This document shows, in pieces, positions 63,965 to 64,000 of a DNA stretch of 64,000 nt (positions are counted from its first letter, which is position 1; every line of letters begins with the position of its first letter). The position numbers and the translations under genes are program-made. The notes beneath the pieces were generated by a model that ran no database searches, had not been told where the DNA came from, and saw only the letters and a list, made by a program, of their open reading frames with translations. This stretch comes from an uncultured Niabella sp. (lineage in GTDB: Bacteria > Bacteroidota > Bacteroidia > Chitinophagales > Chitinophagaceae), in contig CAKSQK010000001.1 in the NCBI GenBank assembly GCA_934486785.1, positions 62,001 through 126,000 of the forward strand, in the 5' to 3' direction.

Positions 63965-64000
63965 ACTCATACAGAACGTTACAAATACCATCAAACTTAT

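Noticed and set aside
1..64000. tRNA, rRNA or riboswitch
   Set aside because: Reading the gaps between genes on both strands I found no cloverleaf, rRNA segment or recognisable riboswitch core. A covariance-model scan would be decisive, and short RNAs could still be missed.

Overview
The window is a contiguous piece of chromosome from a member of the Bacteroidota, most likely family Chitinophagaceae. That placement is inference from several things seen together: many genes preceded by the Bacteroidota -7 promoter element TAnnTTTG and few Shine-Dalgarno sequences; lineage-typical neighbourhoods (ftsX-DUF3098-uppP, tatA-gatA-transglycosylase, lpxA followed by an ABC ATPase, Bat-type VWA plus TPR genes, LytTR regulator plus hybrid kinase); and families such as DUF4920 and the long LspA. 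I see no rRNA, tRNA, CRISPR array, prophage or intact insertion sequence.

Layout. 0-5 kb: end of a pabB-like gene, a repeat-bearing gap, then leftward tatA-gatA-lytic transglycosylase, a secreted GH43 enzyme and a KTSC protein. 5-12.8 kb: M20 peptidase, a NatAB-like ABC exporter pair, an FAD-dependent oxidoreductase, and ftsX-DUF3098-uppP. 12.9-20.7 kb: leuS, DUF3108 protein, flippase-like membrane protein, ruvC, lspA, fumC. 20.8-25.5 kb: NlpC/P60 lipoprotein, enoyl-CoA hydratase, a striking inverted repeat array, a TRIC/UPF0126 channel-like protein, a stand-alone B12-binding protein, and lpxA with an overlapping ABC ATPase. 25.5-33.1 kb: AraC regulator with a cysteine cluster, M13 metallopeptidase, an 0.8 kb stretch with no intact gene, a GH63-type glycosidase and an amidase lipoprotein. 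33.4-41.8 kb: zwf-pgl, a degenerate 2H-fold protein, a class D beta-lactamase-like lipoprotein, a partial Bat locus, a POT transporter and pdxA. 41.8-48.9 kb: DUF937-like protein, a leftward LytTR regulator/hybrid kinase/small membrane protein operon, a solitary atpA with its own promoter and terminator, DUF4920 and DUF6580 proteins. 49-58 kb: FucP-like sugar transporter, DUF5009 acyltransferase-like protein, and an exopolysaccharide operon (Wza-like, Wzc-like, UDP-sugar epimerase, rfbB, rfbA). 58-64 kb: HIT protein, greA, 2-hydroxyacid dehydrogenase, rsmA, a second POT transporter and dinB.

How the genes fit together. Most of the window is housekeeping: envelope building and recycling (uppP, lpxA, lspA, transglycosylase, amidase, NlpC lipoprotein), translation (gatA, leuS, rsmA), DNA repair (ruvC, dinB) and central metabolism (zwf-pgl, fumC, atpA, pdxA). 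Accessory functions are polysaccharide breakdown (GH43, GH63, sugar and peptide importers), exopolysaccharide export and a probable beta-lactamase. The most unusual non-coding structure is the 22.36-22.73 kb array, where GTAGGCGCGTTGCAA-type units point right on one side and left on the other around a perfect 19-bp palindrome. Other points worth attention are likely leaderless transcripts (lspA, TRIC gene, araC-type gene, rsmA), a dinB gene with no conventional start codon downstream of a terminator-like hairpin, and atpA separated from the rest of its operon.
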